The notes beneath the pieces are model-generated. The model did no database searches. It was not told the origin of the DNA and saw nothing but the letters and a program-made list of their open reading frames with translations. This document shows, piece after piece, positions 27,512 through 36,811 of a stretch of DNA of 64,000 bases. Positions within the stretch are counted from its first letter, which is position 1. Each line of letters opens with the position of its first letter. Source of the stretch: Rubinisphaera italica (GTDB lineage Bacteria > Planctomycetota > Planctomycetia > Planctomycetales > Planctomycetaceae); contig NZ_SJPG01000001.1 in NCBI RefSeq assembly GCF_007859715.1, positions 1,388,623 through 1,452,622 on the forward strand. Reading direction: 5' to 3'. A program made the position numbers and the translations under genes.

Positions 27512-30160
27512 TTAATGGTTGATGATGAACTCTTTAGTGTTCAGCAAGGCCCACATGATATCCCGCATGCCATCCACCGGATTATTAGCCGATTCGATTG
27601 CAGATAGTGAACGCTGCAATTCGACTTGAGTTGGATAGCGACTGAGTGTTCTCAGATATGCTGTATTGATGGCAGGTGTGTAATCGATATTCGAGTCGAG
27701 TATTGCATCAACAACTTCGGTGTTTTCCTCGGCCTGTCCGTACCTGGCTTTATAGGCTTTCATTTTGGCTTTAACGGTTTTGATTTTCTCGACATCTTTC
27801 TGCTTTTTAAGTTTTTGGAGATAAGCCTCAAACCGTTCGACAACTTCTGAGTAATTTTTTGGTTTGGGGGGAACCTGCTCGGTTTTTGCATTAAATGGAG
27901 CCTTCCACTCTTTGGCGAGTTCCGCCAGCCAGCCTTTTCGTGAATCGATTTCCGAAAGGAATTCGTTGTCGTTATTCAGATAAAGTGTTTGCAGCAAGGT
28001 AGGCTCTGAAGAACGATCGCAGTCGCAATTGTTATCGCGAGAGGATTTTCCGAAGATGGTTAATGCATAGTTATTGCCTCCACGACCCTGAGCAGTGCCG
28101 GGAATGGCAATCGCACGATCTTTCAGATCGCTCAAATACACCGCGTTTTCATCAGAACTTGAAGTCGCTTGAGCAATCACATCCATGGCAACTTCTGCAT
28201 GAATTCGGCGAGGCACGGCTCGGCTGAAGTTGCGGTCATCCTGGATATTGGTCTCATTCGGCTGCCAGCTCAACTGATACGTATTGCTGTTACAGATTTC
28301 CCGATGCAGCCATTTGATATCAAACTTGTGATCGATGAAGCCCTGAGCAAGATGATTCAAGAGAGCTTCATTGGCTGGAGGATTGGCCAGACTCAGATCA
28401 TCGGTCGGTTCCACGATGCCTCGATTGAAATAATTTGCCCAGACTCGATTTACGAATGACTTTGCAAACAATTCCTGCGCATCACCCCGTAACCATTTCA
28501 TGAGCGGTTCACGAGGATTTTGAAATTCATTTAGATCGAACGGTTCCCCACCCAGCACACGGGCAGTCTGACCGATGGTGTTACTGTTTTTTGAGTTCTT
28601 CTTTTTGCGATTGACTCGTGGAGCCTGATCGACCAGAGCCGGGAAGGGAACCACTTCGCCCTTGCCGAGCTTTCTAGCCAGTTCACGACGCAATTCGTTG
28701 CCACGCAATTTTCCATCGACATCGATTTTGTCGAGCATTGCCTGATATTCATCGCGATCGGTGCCGTTTGGGGAATAGCGGGTGCGGGAGAAAATTGGCT
28801 GGAATTGTACGAAATCTTCCTGTGTCCACTGATCAAACGGATGTTTGTGGCATTGAGCACATTGAATGCGAATTCCGAGGAACGTGTAGGCGAAGCCGAT
28901 AGAGCGGTCTTCTGGTTTCTGGAAGTTTCGACGAGCCCAGAAGTAAGGGAGTGATTCCTGATCCGCAAAGCTTTCACAGGATTTATCATTATAAATCTCT
29001 GTCATCCGTTTGCAGTATTCTTCGTAAGTTTCATCGCTCCTCTGGCTTTCAGCTAACACAATTCCTTCGACAATTTTGTCGTAGGGCATATTCTGTTCGA
29101 AGCGATGACGAACCCACTCGTACCATTCCTCAGAAACTTTATTGTTATTGTAAGAAACATTGTTGAGCTGATTAATGTTGTTTCCGGTGATGTCATTAAA
29201 GCGAGTAGCCCACCAGGCTGCATAAGCAGGAGTTTCCAGCAGTTCATCGATTTTACGAGCACGCTTGTCGGAAGAATTATCAGCGAGAAAGTCCTGAACC
29301 TGTTGTGGTGTCGGCAAGGTTCCTGTGATATCGAGTGTGACGCGGCGGAGGAAATCTTCGTCGCGAGACTTTTCAGAGGGAACGATTCCCAGCTTGCGTA
29401 ATTTCTGGACTACCAGTTCATCCACTCGAGTTGGTGTGGCGACCTGAGGATAGTTTTTGCCGGTGCGATCACTGACAGGCTGAATGACGGGAACAGCGGT
29501 GATGCCGTTGTCGTAGAAGACAACGATGTGGGAATCGCCAGCTGTCTGGGCAGTGACTTCTCCGTTTTCACTCACTTCCGCGATGGAAGTGTCGTTGGAT
29601 TGGAATCGGCATAGTGGAGTGACATCTTCCCGGGTACCATTTTCCCAGACTGCGACGACATTTAACGACTGTGAATCCTGAGCAGACTGAAATACGATTT
29701 CATTGGGGGTGACTTCCAGGCGTTCCAGTTTATAAGGTTTTTCAACCGGTTTTGCGCCCGCTTCGATCCAGTTCAGAAAGACCTGATACTCCCAGTTGCC
29801 TGTTTTGATCCGCTCGCCACCTTCGTGCTCTTCCACATTTGTTGCTTTGTGCAGAGCATAACTTTCGAGGGGATCGTCGGTATCGATTCGCTCGGACAAA
29901 CCGTCATGATCCATTTTGAAATCGTAGCCGAAAAGCGAGAGTTGAAACCCGCCACGCCCCTGAAACGATCCATGGCATGATCGACCATTACAGCCGATTT
30001 TGCTGAACATTGGCAGAAGATGACGCTGGAAGTCTGGAGTTTCTTCAGTTTCCTGACTGAAACGCTCATTGATTGGTGGGATGACTTCGCCACGAAGTTC
30101 AGCCAGTTGAGTCAACGGAAGTGATAGTCCTGCGATCAGGATAACCAGGTAGGATTTCAT
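27512..30160 (-). CDS. Big2-DUF1549-DUF1553 exported cytochrome-type protein
   Basis: 882 residues with signal peptide MKSYLVILIAGLSLPLTQLA. An N-terminal haem-like CX4CH motif (CNGRSCH, in KIGCNGRSCHGSFQGRGG) is followed by LSLFGYDFKMDHDGL and a Big2 Ig-like domain (LERLEVTPNEIVFQSAQDSQ; SIAEVSENGEVTAQTAGDSH). DUF1549 follows with LRRVTLDITGTLPTPQQVQD and the canonical CAQCHKHPFDQWTQED. DUF1553 ends the protein (FAKSFVNRVWANYFNRGIVE, SNTYQLSWQPNETN). A Lys/Glu-rich insert (about 755-810) is unusual. Its gene sits between the small coiled-coil gene and the DUF1501 gene, all on one strand downstream of an ECF sigma/anti-sigma pair. Confidence 0.92.
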   Translation of the reverse strand: MKSYLVILIAGLSLPLTQLAELRGEVIPPINERFSQETEETPDFQRHLLPMFSKIGCNGRSCHGSFQGRGGFQLSLFGYDFKMDHDGLSERIDTDDPLESYALHKATNVEEHEGGERIKTGNWEYQVFLNWIEAGAKPVEKPYKLERLEVTPNEIVFQSAQDSQSLNVVAVWENGTREDVTPLCRFQSNDTSIAEVSENGEVTAQTAGDSHIVVFYDNGITAVPVIQPVSDRTGKNYPQVATPTRVDELVVQKLRKLGIVPSEKSRDEDFLRRVTLDITGTLPTPQQVQDFLADNSSDKRARKIDELLETPAYAAWWATRFNDITGNNINQLNNVSYNNNKVSEEWYEWVRHRFEQNMPYDKIVEGIVLAESQRSDETYEEYCKRMTEIYNDKSCESFADQESLPYFWARRNFQKPEDRSIGFAYTFLGIRIQCAQCHKHPFDQWTQEDFVQFQPIFSRTRYSPNGTDRDEYQAMLDKIDVDGKLRGNELRRELARKLGKGEVVPFPALVDQAPRVNRKKKNSKNSNTIGQTARVLGGEPFDLNEFQNPREPLMKWLRGDAQELFAKSFVNRVWANYFNRGIVEPTDDLSLANPPANEALLNHLAQGFIDHKFDIKWLHREICNSNTYQLSWQPNETNIQDDRNFSRAVPRRIHAEVAMDVIAQATSSSDENAVYLSDLKDRAIAIPGTAQGRGGNNYALTIFGKSSRDNNCDCDRSSEPTLLQTLYLNNDNEFLSEIDSRKGWLAELAKEWKAPFNAKTEQVPPKPKNYSEVVERFEAYLQKLKKQKDVEKIKTVKAKMKAYKARYGQAEENTEVVDAILDSNIDYTPAINTAYLRTLSRYPTQVELQRSLSAIESANNPVDGMRDIMWALLNTKEFIINH

Positions 30161-30243
30161 CTCAGCTCCCTCAATGAAAACTGTGCTGTGTGAGTTGAAG
30201 CCGTCTCAAATTGTTGTCGACGACTTATAATTGAATCAAAGTC

Positions 30244-30888
30244 TTATTGTTTTGCCTGCTTTTCAGTTTTATCAGGCGGATACATTTTGCGAATGCGCTG
30301 TAGCTGTTTGTTGATATTTTCTTCTTGATCCGATTGGCTGCTGGCGATTGATTCCTGAATTCGTTCGAGTCGTTTTCTGGCAGCGACTTCTTCCATTTCC
30401 AGCAGTTTGATCTGAATCTCCAGTTTCCGCGTATAAGCTTTTTTGATGTTCTGCATGGCCGCATCGTAATCCGAAGCCATAGGCAAAGAGGCGACCAGCA
30501 GATTGAGCCGGGAGGTCAATTTCCAGGCTTTGAGTTCGAGGTCGTAACGTTCGGGATTGCGACTTTTGGATCTGGCGAGTTTTTCACTGACTCGAAAAAT
30601 CTCTTCAATGGCTTTGCGAAACTGTTTTTGATCGATCTCGCGGAGTGCCTCTAGTAATTGAACCAACTCCGGGTGATGAAGTTCCGCAAACTTTAAAGCC
30701 GCAGCTTCACGCTCGGGGGTAATTTCCCATTGATCGGCATTATTGGAGTTAGTGTTATTTGAGTTCGTGTTTTTAGAGACGGAAACACTGGAACTGTTAC
30801 GTTCCGGTTTCATCGCCTCGCCCAGGTTACTCAACGAGACAACGGCAACAATCGCAATCGTTATGTTGAAGAGGGATTTGATCCGCAT
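30244..30888 (-). CDS. Exported coiled-coil protein of unknown function
   Basis: Signal peptide MRIKSLFNITIAIVAVVSLS, then an Asn/Ser-rich microrepeat (NTNSNNTNSNN), then about 150 residues of almost continuous helix rich in Glu, Lys and Arg (EAAALKFAELHHPELVQLLE, EIQIKLLEMEEVAARKRLER). No family was recognised. It starts two bases after the stop of the anti-sigma-like gene and precedes the cytochrome-type gene by about 80 bp, so it is very likely the third cistron of that operon and may be a periplasmic sensor or structural partner. Confidence 0.75.
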   Translation of the reverse strand: MRIKSLFNITIAIVAVVSLSNLGEAMKPERNSSSVSVSKNTNSNNTNSNNADQWEITPEREAAALKFAELHHPELVQLLEALREIDQKQFRKAIEEIFRVSEKLARSKSRNPERYDLELKAWKLTSRLNLLVASLPMASDYDAAMQNIKKAYTRKLEIQIKLLEMEEVAARKRLERIQESIASSQSDQEENINKQLQRIRKMYPPDKTEKQAKQ

Positions 30889-30890
30889 GA

Positions 30891-31496
30891 TTAAAGGGCC
30901 TCTGCGTCAAGTTTGATTGAAGGCGAGGCGGGGAGCAGTTCCTCTTTGCGAGTTTGTACAGCTGCAATCATCCAGTTTGGAATTGAAAGTGAATCGTCCT
31001 GATCTGCGTTTGCAGGAAAGGATTCTTCATAGGCGAGCAACTCTTCATCAGAGACCGATGCGTGGATGACATCGTCATCAGCTTCTGTTTGCAGGTCATA
31101 CCAAGCCGAAGCGATGATCGCATTTTGATTCTGTGGTAAGGTCACAGGCTGAGGATTCGTCATCGTCACTTCCGTTGCAGGCGATGTCTTCCATTCTGAA
31201 CTGAAGTAGCCGAGTGATAAGCCGATAAGAAATGCAGGAACGATTCCCATGAAAAGGAGCTGGAAGGTTCTGGACGTTCTTTTGTTTTGCTGATGTGAGG
31301 CTGGTGATGAAGCCGAGATGACAGGAGCGATTTCATGCGAAGAAACGGGTTGCAGTGCAGCCAGAACTTTTGACGACTCGGAAAGAGCAATCTGCAATTC
31401 AGGATTATCCAGCAGTTCCTGCTCAAAGGCAATCACTTCTTCAGGCGAAAGTTCATCCGCCAGATACTGGAATGATTTCAAATCAAAATCGGACAT
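30891..31496 (-). CDS. Putative membrane anti-sigma factor
   Basis: The cytosolic N-terminus (MSDFDLKSFQYLADELSPEE, VIAFEQELLDNPELQIALSE) resembles anti-sigma N-domains of planctomycete ECF systems, but the zinc-binding HxxxCxxC is absent. A single membrane helix lies near residues 82-103 (LLFMGIVPAFLIGLSLGYF), followed by an acidic exported part (TEADDDVIHASVSDEELLAY). Its gene begins about 60 bp after the ECF sigma gene on the same strand, the normal arrangement for a sigma/anti-sigma pair. The assignment rests on context, topology and a weak N-terminal likeness. Confidence 0.7.
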   Translation of the reverse strand: MSDFDLKSFQYLADELSPEEVIAFEQELLDNPELQIALSESSKVLAALQPVSSHEIAPVISASSPASHQQNKRTSRTFQLLFMGIVPAFLIGLSLGYFSSEWKTSPATEVTMTNPQPVTLPQNQNAIIASAWYDLQTEADDDVIHASVSDEELLAYEESFPANADQDDSLSIPNWMIAAVQTRKEELLPASPSIKLDAEAL

Positions 31497-31554
31497 CTCA
31501 GTCCACCTGCCAAATACGAAATTGTAATTATAAAAGATCGATTAACGATCTGCC

Positions 31555-32109
31555 TTACTCAAATTGCTGCAATGCCTGTCGCAAAACTTTCAGGGCTCGG
31601 GTCATGCGTGTGAGGACCGTTCCAATTGGAATTTGCAGCACTTGGGCGATTTCTGCAAACTTCATTTCTTCAAAAATTCGCAGTTCCACAATCACTTTCA
31701 GCGAATCAGGGAGGCGTTCAAAAGCTTTGCGAACTCGCTCTGCTTCTTCTGCCTGAATCAAATGATCGTTCTGTTCTCCCCGAAGCTGCGAAAAGAAACT
31801 TGCCAATCCGGTGTAATGGTTTTTCTGGCGAGTTTCATTTCGCTTGATTCGAGCCACTTCGTTAAAAGCAACTCGATACAGCCAACCCGCACTTATTGTC
31901 AGCTCCTGATCTTCCGCCTCTTTCCTTTTGATCTGTTCCTGTAGTTTACTGAACGTTTGCTGCAGGATGTCATCAGCGAGGGAGGAGTCTCTCAGGTTTT
32001 TAATCAAATAGGCCCGCAACCCAGCCGCATGAAGTTGATAAAGTGATGAGGCAAGATCAACCAGAGGCGGAATTTCTTCCGCTGGTAAATCGTCCTCAAT
32101 TTCCTTCAT
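31555..32109 (-). CDS. ECF-type RNA polymerase sigma factor
   Basis: About 184 residues from ATG 32109; the longer frame to 32148 is possible. Region 2 is seen as LRAYLIKNLRDSSLADDILQ followed by QTFSKLQEQ and WLYRVAFNEVARIKRNE. Region 4 contains LPDSLKVIVELRIFEEMKFA and the helix-turn-helix EIAQVLQIPIGTVLTRMTRA. There is no C-terminal extension. It heads a co-directional set: anti-sigma-like protein, coiled-coil exported protein, cytochrome-type protein and DUF1501 protein, so it probably controls those envelope genes. An inverted repeat, TCAGTCC (32121-32127) with GGACTGA (32165-32171), lies in its upstream region and could be a control site, but no ECF promoter was confirmed. Confidence 0.9.
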   Translation of the reverse strand: MKEIEDDLPAEEIPPLVDLASSLYQLHAAGLRAYLIKNLRDSSLADDILQQTFSKLQEQIKRKEAEDQELTISAGWLYRVAFNEVARIKRNETRQKNHYTGLASFFSQLRGEQNDHLIQAEEAERVRKAFERLPDSLKVIVELRIFEEMKFAEIAQVLQIPIGTVLTRMTRALKVLRQALQQFE

Positions 32110-32238
32110 AACTTCACCGGTCAGTCCTGTTTTTCTTCCGGGGTACACAGTTAATGCGCAGCCCGGACTGATTATTTTGGGATTACTCAGAAATTGAGAA
32201 AAAAGCGTCAGATTTTCAATAATTGCCAGAATTCAACC

Positions 32239-33237
32239 CTATTCCGAACGTCGATGGCGGATCTGATCAATAAAGACAGCCGTGATAATAATCGCACCTA
32301 AGATCATCTCCTGCATGGGGTTACTGATACTCAATTGAGTGCATCCGCTCTGAATCACAGCCATGATGCCTGCGCCGGCCAGAGTCCCAAGAACGGTTCC
32401 GCTGCCTCCGTTCAAACTGCCTCCACCAATCACAACGGCTGCAATAATCTGCAATTCCATCCCTGTTCCTGAGGTCGGATTTCCGACCGTGAGCCGGGAA
32501 AAGAGGAATAACCCGGCTATTCCGACAAACAGTCCACCAATCACATACACCAGGATTTTGGTGCGCGCGATGTGCACGCCACAGAGTCGAGCGGTGCTTT
32601 CATTAGAGCCCATCGCAAACACGTGGCGACTGAATACGGTGTATCTCAGGACTCCAGCGACAAGAATGGCCAGTCCTAAAGCGACCCAGACACCGACCGG
32701 CAAACCCAGTAGCAGCGCGTCATCGCGAGTACTTGTGAATTGCCGTAACCACTCGGGAACCTGTTCGAGTCGATTTGGTCGCACTGTTGTTTCTTTTGCG
32801 ATCAACTTGGCGATGCCGAGATAAATTGACATTGTGCCCAGGGTGACAATGAAGGGAATCATTCTGAGAAAGCTGATCAGCAATCCATTGATCAACCCGC
32901 AGAGGCATCCAGTCAGCAGACAGAGACCAATACTCACAACAGCTGAGTAGTCGGCTTTCAAGGCAAACGCCAGCACGGTTGCACACAGAGCCATCCCGGT
33001 TCCTGCAGAAAGATCAATTCCGCCGGAGATGATAATGAATGTCATTCCCAAAGCAGCCACGGCTACTGTCGCCGTGTTTCGGGAAACGCTCTGGAAGTTA
33101 CTGACTGTCAGAAAATTCCCGCCATTTTCCTGATACTGATCAGCGACACCAAACAGGAGAACGACAACTCCCAAAGCAATCAGAGGGCCAATTGCTGAGA
33201 GCATATTTAACAACCAACGCTGCGCCTCGCTTCGCAT
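32239..33237 (-). CDS. ABC sugar transporter permease, RbsC/BPD_transp_2 family
   Basis: An inner-membrane permease of the ribose/xylose/galactose type, about 332 residues from ATG 33237; the frame extends to 33315 but the extra residues look like leader. About ten membrane helices are visible, with the family landmarks [60 protein letters not shown] (the EAA-like loop) and [20 protein letters not shown]. No ATPase (RbsA) or sugar-binding protein (RbsB) gene is adjacent on either side, so it is an orphan here. Neighbouring sulfatases suggest a carbohydrate substrate, which is only inference. Confidence 0.9.
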   Translation of the reverse strand: MRSEAQRWLLNMLSAIGPLIALGVVVLLFGVADQYQENGGNFLTVSNFQSVSRNTATVAVAALGMTFIIISGGIDLSAGTGMALCATVLAFALKADYSAVVSIGLCLLTGCLCGLINGLLISFLRMIPFIVTLGTMSIYLGIAKLIAKETTVRPNRLEQVPEWLRQFTSTRDDALLLGLPVGVWVALGLAILVAGVLRYTVFSRHVFAMGSNESTARLCGVHIARTKILVYVIGGLFVGIAGLFLFSRLTVGNPTSGTGMELQIIAAVVIGGGSLNGGSGTVLGTLAGAGIMAVIQSGCTQLSISNPMQEMILGAIIITAVFIDQIRHRRSE

Positions 33238-33364
33238 GAAAATCCTGACAGTCTTGAAAATGGCGTGTGAGTCGAGTAATTCTTGCCTGAGAAGATTAAT
33301 GTAACAAATCGACATATATCTATCACAGTCGCTCGTCAGCTTCCATTAAGGTAGACTCAAAATA

Positions 33365-35164
33365 ATGAAGTATGCTCCTTCAATTCTCAAAAAACTTAAA
33401 TTCGTGAGCGCCTGTTTGACTCTGATAGCAGGGAGTCTGTTCATCGGGAATGCAGTCTTTGCGAAATCTCCCAACGTCTTGCTGATTATCACTGATGATC
33501 AGGGCTATGGAGATGTTACTTCCCATGGCAATCCTGATATTCACACGCCTGTGCATGATCAACTGGCTTCGGAAGGGGTGCGGTTTGATCGCTATTATGT
33601 CTCCCCGGTCTGTGCTCCGACGAGAGCCGCCTTGCTGACGGGGCGATATCATCCGCGAACCGGTGTGCATGGGGTGACGCGCGGGCATGAAGTGATGCGG
33701 GAGGATGAGGTGACCATCGCGGAGGTCCTCAAGGCGAATGGTTATTCTACGGGAGCCTTTGGCAAATGGCACAATGGGGAAAGTTATCCGCATCATCCCA
33801 ACGGGCAGGGCTTCGATGAGTTCATCGGCTTTTGTGCAGGGCACTGGAACAATTATTTTGACACGCCACTCGAGCGAAACGGCGAAGTCTTTCAGTCGGA
33901 AGGGTTCATCATCGATACCCTGACGGATTACGCCATCGACTGGATGAAGAAGCAAAACGAAGCGAATCAGCCTTGGTTCTGTTATGTCCCTTACAATACG
34001 CCGCACACTCCCTGGCAGGTGCCTGAGAAGTTTTGGAAAAAATATCAGGGCAAGGGGCTGGAGCCAGCAACCGCCTGTGCCTATGCAATGGTTGAGAATA
34101 TTGATTTCAATATGGGACGTCTGCTGGAATGTGTAGATGATTTACAGCAGCGTGAAAATACCATCGTCATTTTTATGACCGATAACGGAGCCAATACCAA
34201 TCGATACAATGCTGGTATGCGCGGCCGAAAAGGCTCGAATCATGAAGGAGGAACACGGGTGCCATTATTTATTCGGTATCCGAATGTGATTCCTGCAGGC
34301 CTGAAGGTTGAAGAGATCACCGCTCACATTGACATCCTGCCGACGCTGGTCGAGTTGACTGGAAGCAAGTCAATTCCGACAAAACCACTCGATGGCAAAA
34401 GTCTTGTTCCATTGATTCATGAGCAAGCCGAGACCGTCGATAAGATCTGGCCTGAGCGGACTTTGTTTACTGTCTGGAAAGGTAAAGGAGCTGCCCGAAC
34501 TCAGAAGTGGCGAGCAGTTATGGGAGGGAAATCTGGCTGGATGTTATTCGATATGCAAGACGATCCCGGCGAAACCAACAATGTCGCTGAAAAATATCCG
34601 CAAGTCATAAGAGAACTTGCAATGCAGTACGAACAATGGTGGGCGGATGTCAGTCAGGAGGGATTCGATCCAATTCCAACTGTCGTTGGACATTCCGATC
34701 GACCAGAAACTTCTCTCTCCGCACATTATTCTTATCTCGAACCTGCTCAAGGGCAGGGGATCAGTTATCAGGGGGCGAATGGCTGGGCGAACGACTATGT
34801 GACCAACTGGACGAGTGCAGACGCCTATGCCAGGTGGCCGGTTGAAGTGGTCAATTCTGGTCAGTATGAAGTTTCAATTGATTACATCGCCGATGAAGAG
34901 GCGGTGGGATCCGAGTTGCAGGCGGAAGTGGCTGCTCAGAAAGCTTCCGTGACCGTTAATCAAGTTCATAATCCACCAGTCATCCCTTCTCCAGATCGCA
35001 TTCCCCGTAAAGAAGTTTATGCTAAGGATTGGAAGCGATTGAAAGTCGGCATGCTGAATGTGGATCAGACTGGAACATTCGATCTGAAATTGAAAGGTCT
35101 TTCCAAGCCGGGAAAACAGTTTCCAGAGATCAAAACCATCATCCTCAAACGGATCGTTGATTGA
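33365..35164 (+). CDS. Sulfatase (S1 family) with C-terminal beta domain
   Basis: Signal peptide to about FAKSPNV, then the sulfatase start LLIITDDQGYGDVTSHG with metal-binding DD. The formylglycine motif CAPTR (Cys83, in VSPVCAPTRAALLTGRYHP) fits C-x-P-x-R. FMTDNGANTNRYNAGMRG supplies the second metal Asp-Asn, and GGTRVPLFIRYP and HIDILPTLVELTG follow. Beyond about residue 440 there is an extra beta-rich domain (YQGANGWANDYVTNWTSADA, PVEVVNSGQYEVSIDYIADE) resembling a carbohydrate-binding module. The enzyme probably removes sulfate esters from exported glycans. First of three tandem sulfatase genes. Confidence 0.93.
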   Translation: MKYAPSILKKLKFVSACLTLIAGSLFIGNAVFAKSPNVLLIITDDQGYGDVTSHGNPDIHTPVHDQLASEGVRFDRYYVSPVCAPTRAALLTGRYHPRTGVHGVTRGHEVMREDEVTIAEVLKANGYSTGAFGKWHNGESYPHHPNGQGFDEFIGFCAGHWNNYFDTPLERNGEVFQSEGFIIDTLTDYAIDWMKKQNEANQPWFCYVPYNTPHTPWQVPEKFWKKYQGKGLEPATACAYAMVENIDFNMGRLLECVDDLQQRENTIVIFMTDNGANTNRYNAGMRGRKGSNHEGGTRVPLFIRYPNVIPAGLKVEEITAHIDILPTLVELTGSKSIPTKPLDGKSLVPLIHEQAETVDKIWPERTLFTVWKGKGAARTQKWRAVMGGKSGWMLFDMQDDPGETNNVAEKYPQVIRELAMQYEQWWADVSQEGFDPIPTVVGHSDRPETSLSAHYSYLEPAQGQGISYQGANGWANDYVTNWTSADAYARWPVEVVNSGQYEVSIDYIADEEAVGSELQAEVAAQKASVTVNQVHNPPVIPSPDRIPRKEVYAKDWKRLKVGMLNVDQTGTFDLKLKGLSKPGKQFPEIKTIILKRIVD

Positions 35165-35179
35165 AAACTACACCAGTAG

Positions 35180-35197
35180 GACAGGCACGAGCCTGTC
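35180..35197. repeat. REP-like short palindrome
   Basis: GACAGGC (35180-35186), loop ACGA, GCCTGTC (35191-35197), in the gap between two sulfatase genes. With its flank, GTAGGACAGGCACGAGCCTG, it resembles the reverse complement of the palindrome at 27470-27486. Confidence 0.55.
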
Positions 35198-35250
35198 TGG
35201 AAAACATCGACCTCAAACGATAAGAATGAAATCATTTCATCAGACAGAAA

Positions 35251-36726
35251 ATGAAAACTATGAAAAATAAGGTAACGCTCCTGTTGTGTTTATTCGCGAT
35301 GTGGACTGCACCACCGTTGACTGAAGCTGCAAGAAAGAATGTTGTGCTCTTCATTGCCGATGATCATGGTTTTCAAATCGGTGCTTATGGTGATGAAGTC
35401 GCCAAGTCGCCCGGGTTGGACCGACTGGCAGCAGAAGGGACGAAGTTCACGAATGCTTATTGTACAACCGCTAGTTGCTCTGCCAGTCGTTCGGTGATTA
35501 TGACGGGGCTCTACAATCATGCGACAGGCCATTATGGCCATGCTCACGGATATAATCATTTCGGGACCTATCAGTCGGTAGTCCCGTTAACGAAACATCT
35601 CGATGCGGCTGGTTATCGCACCTGTTCAATTGGCAAATATCATCTGGCTCCTTCAGATGTTTATTACTTCGAAAGCTATGAAAACAAAGGGATAAAAGGA
35701 GGATCCCGTAATCCAGTTGCCATGGCCAATAATGCAGGAGAATGGATTAAAAAAGAGGATGATCGTCCTTTCTTCCTCTATTTCTGCACGTCCGATCCCC
35801 ATCGTGGCGGAGGGCCCGGAAACTTTGCGAATTTTAATAATCGTGACAACCCGTATCCGGAAACTGAGCGAAATCAGTTCAAAGCGGACGACATGATCGT
35901 CCCCCCCTGGCTGCCGGAGACGCAGGAAGTTAAGGAGGAGTTAGCCGAGTATTATCAGGCCTGTAATCGAGTTGATCAGGGAGTGCAAAAACTCTTTGAA
36001 ATTCTTGAAGAGACGGGACATCTCGATGATACGCTGTTTATTTTCACCAGCGACAACGGTCCTCCATTTCCGGGAGCAAAGACGAACCTCTATCAACCCG
36101 GTGCAAACTTGCCATTTATTGTGAGAGATCCTGATCAGAAAACTAAAGGTCTGACGACAGATGCCGTGATCAACTGGACCGATATCACACCCTCGATTCT
36201 CGAATACTGCGATGTCACACCCAAGAAATATCCACCTTTAAGAACGACGGAAGTCGGGGCACCGACTCCAAAAGGGAAAGAGGTTCCCTACAAATTTCAT
36301 GGACGTTCGTTTCTGCCCGTGCTGACTCAGGAACATCCTGAGAATTGGGACAACACCTTCATGTCGCACACGTTTCATGAAATTACGATGTACTATCCGA
36401 TGCGGGTTGTGATTGAAGGGGATTACAAACTGATCTTCAACATCGCTCACCAGTTGCCCTATCCGAATGCTTCGGATTTATTTGCATCTCCGACCTGGCA
36501 AAGTGCTTTGAAGCGAGACGAGAAAACCTTCGGCCAGAAGACGATTTACGATTATGAAAATCGCCCCCGCTTCGAGTTGTACAATATCGCTGAAGATCCT
36601 TACGAGGGGAAGAATCTTTCGTTTGATCCAGAGCATCAGGAAAAACTGAAACACTTGCAGGAGAAGTTGCAGGCGTTTCAGAAGCAGACGAAAGATCCAT
36701 GGGAATTGAAATGGCGTTATGAATGA
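35251..36726 (+). CDS. Sulfatase (S1 family), CSASR-type
   Basis: The signal peptide ends near TEAARKN. Metal-binding [17 protein letters not shown] opens the catalytic domain. The formylglycine site is Cys76 in [20 protein letters not shown], the C-x-A-x-R variant that still fits the maturation rule with Ala for Pro. [20 protein letters not shown] carries the second metal site, and [16 protein letters not shown] and [20 protein letters not shown] follow. 491 residues, typical length. This subgroup acts on sulfated sugars (heparan or N-sulfoglucosamine-like in related enzymes); the substrate is unproven. Middle gene of the tandem, 86 bp after the first. Confidence 0.92.
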   Translation: MKTMKNKVTLLLCLFAMWTAPPLTEAARKNVVLFIADDHGFQIGAYGDEVAKSPGLDRLAAEGTKFTNAYCTTASCSASRSVIMTGLYNHATGHYGHAHGYNHFGTYQSVVPLTKHLDAAGYRTCSIGKYHLAPSDVYYFESYENKGIKGGSRNPVAMANNAGEWIKKEDDRPFFLYFCTSDPHRGGGPGNFANFNNRDNPYPETERNQFKADDMIVPPWLPETQEVKEELAEYYQACNRVDQGVQKLFEILEETGHLDDTLFIFTSDNGPPFPGAKTNLYQPGANLPFIVRDPDQKTKGLTTDAVINWTDITPSILEYCDVTPKKYPPLRTTEVGAPTPKGKEVPYKFHGRSFLPVLTQEHPENWDNTFMSHTFHEITMYYPMRVVIEGDYKLIFNIAHQLPYPNASDLFASPTWQSALKRDEKTFGQKTIYDYENRPRFELYNIAEDPYEGKNLSFDPEHQEKLKHLQEKLQAFQKQTKDPWELKWRYE

Positions 36727-36811
36727 TAGGCAATCGGCTTTTGTCCAACGAGTAATTTCTTCTCAACCTGACTACACATAAAGACTGACTCACAACGAAT
36801 AGGAACCCACG

